A stretch of 64,000 nucleotides of DNA from Eudorina sp. 2006-703-Eu-15 (Eukaryota > Chlorophyta > Chlorophyceae > Chlamydomonadales > Volvocaceae), in NCBI GenBank assembly GCA_003117195.1, contig BDSI01000053.1, positions 516,457-580,456 of the forward strand. Direction: 5' to 3'. The notes below the pieces were generated by a model, which saw only the letters and a program-made list of their open reading frames with translations, was not told where the DNA came from and did no database searches. Positions 54,286-64,000 of the stretch are shown piece by piece. Position 1 is the stretch's first letter. Every line of letters begins with the position of its first letter. The translations under genes were made by a program, and so were the position numbers.

Positions 54286-55642
54286 CATCGAAGAAATCCT
54301 TCCTGCTCCCTCGCTCGTGAGAAGTGAAGGTGAAACACGTTTTGTATGTTTGTTTGCATGCATGCAGACACGGCGCAGCGCATTCCAGAGCAGGCGCGGC
54401 CGCGGATTACGCGGGCGGAACAAGCGCGAAACAGGGGCTCAACTGAAACAAAAAATGAATGCGAGGAAGAGGGTTCAGGGTCAACGCTTGCTTCGCGCGA
54501 CAAATGTGCCCATCAGGGGGTTTGTTGTGGCTGGAAGGAGGTACGGCAGCGACGGATCTGCTGCGCGCGCCACATCACGGCCCCGAGGAATGGTGTAAGG
54601 CGCCGAGGAATATGGTGTCAGTCAGGGCGGGGGCCCGATGCCCGGGGCGCGCCGGCGCAATAGGCAGCCCTCATCCACATGTTTCCACACCGCGCGTCCC
54701 CATTATCTTCATAATTCATAGAAGCGCGGAAGAAGACACGTGAAACATACCTTCCGGTCATTTCCTTCAGCCAAGGTGTTCCTAATCAGCGGCCCCAGCT
54801 CGACCAAAATCGATTTGGAGAGCCCCACCGACCGCACATTTTCGCGGCTCGTCCGCTCTTTTGTGGGGACCCCGCAGCCACAGCGCAGCGGACAACAGGT
54901 CCCGTCGTCGTCCCCGAGCCCCGTCCAGCAAGATCCGTCAGAAGTGGTACACCTACGGGGCCACACCTAGGGGACCACAGCCATCCCTCAGCCCTCATCT
55001 CTACACTTTTACAAACGGGTCGACACCCACGGGGTTCAAGACCGACCGACCGACCGACCGACCGACCCGTGGGTCGGGATCGCGCCAAACGTATCGTTAT
55101 CGCGCCGCGCCGCCCACTCGCCGTGGGCTCCTCTTCGGACGTGGGGGACGGAATTTCGCTTCCGTCGCGTCGCGTCCTTGTGCAGATTCGGCGGGGGGCT
55201 GGGCCCTCCTCTTTGGCCGCTGCAGCTGATTTTTTGGCCGCGGCCGCGAGGTCCGGGAGCCCATTCTTCGAGTCCGAGTCCCGAGTCCGAGTCGGAGTCG
55301 GAGCCCGCGTCGTAGAGTGTGAGAGTGTGAGCATTAACTCGGAGACGGACGAGACTGGGGGAGCGGCGGGAGCCACTGCTCCCATCGGCCGCCGCCATCG
55401 ACGAAGGACGACCGTCCGCTGCGTTCGGGCGACGGATCCCAACCGTCGCGTTCGGCGTCACTCGATCTGCGGCGTCCCACGGGTCAGTGTCCGTGTTCGT
55501 GTGGGCGAGCGTCACAGCGGCAGCAGCAGTAGCAGCAGTAGCGGCAGCAGCAGCAGCGGACACGCGCACGCGATTGTAATTCAGTAGCTAACTTGACTCC
55601 GTACGGCACCTGTACGATATCTAAGCAACGTAGTTGACAACG

Positions 55643-63975
<8,333 letters not shown>

Positions 63976-64000
63976 GTACGGGTCGGGGGTTTGGGATTTG

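Larger units (their letters stand above)
49369..55642. other. Repeat-rich intergenic region
   Basis: More than 6 kb without a supportable gene. It contains the 28-bp array at 49713-49880, GGTT runs near 50425-50450 and 50525-50555, GGGT runs at 51193-51260, several TG runs (51115-51150, 51450-51485, 52105-52132), GGATCTGATC repeats at 51675-51720, GACC repeats at 55037-55068, two microsatellite-linked modules (50800-50825 and 53706-53752) and a retroposon-like tail (54186-54285). The 388-codon minus frame at 52459-53625 has no recognisable domain and skewed Pro/Arg composition. The right end must hold the ABCG promoter and 5' UTR. Confidence 0.55.

Overview
The window looks like nuclear DNA of a GC-rich volvocine green alga (Chlamydomonas/Gonium/Eudorina/Volvox relatives). 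The signs are small exons split by many introns with GTGCG/GTGGG/GTACG-type donors and CAG acceptors, TGTAA as a likely polyadenylation signal, alanine/glycine-rich low-complexity insertions in proteins, very frequent (CA/TG)n microsatellites and minisatellites, and a DIRS-like retroelement fragment. The species cannot be fixed from the sequence alone. No program was run: gene models were built by hand, matching splice sites and reading phase exon by exon.

Layout. 1-13.5 kb: a minus-strand gene for a large MYND zinc-finger protein (2902-7854) and a second, 5'-truncated and frame-damaged copy (10504-13500). Both lie in a segmental tandem duplication that also carries the CT-rich repeat downstream of the gene. 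16.1-19.1 kb: a seven-exon minus-strand gene for a 189-residue protein with a variant RING-CH zinc domain and a PB1/ubiquitin-like C-terminal half. 19.4-21.1 kb: a four-exon plus-strand gene for a small, acidic then basic, unrecognised conserved-looking protein, divergent from the RING-CH gene. 21.5-22.2 kb: a single-exon minus-strand TXNDC9/phosducin-like gene, divergent from NUP93. 22.7-35.1 kb: a sixteen-exon NUP93/NIC96 nucleoporin gene whose introns hold several minisatellites, very short mobile repeats and an antisense tRNA-Gly(GCC).

35.1-41.8 kb is gene-poor. It holds microsatellite-linked repeats, a collapsed DIRS-like element (38334-40254, gag-like ORF plus the first part of a second ORF between 133-bp direct repeats) and an AT-richer unexplained stretch. 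41.8-49.2 kb is a nine-exon plus-strand protein kinase gene whose activation segment carries an insertion of about 340 residues. 49.4-55.6 kb is repeat-rich intergenic DNA. 55.6 kb to the window end is an ABCG-type half-transporter gene, thirteen exons seen, cut off by the window edge.

These are unrelated housekeeping and lineage-specific genes (nuclear pore, CCT-chaperonin cofactor, signalling, transport); nothing suggests an operon or a co-operating cluster. The most unusual items are the kinase activation-loop insertion, the compact RING-CH/PB1-like protein assembled from micro-exons, a splice donor multiplied by a minisatellite in NUP93, the 57-58 bp mobile repeats with target-site duplications, and the DIRS-like remnant.
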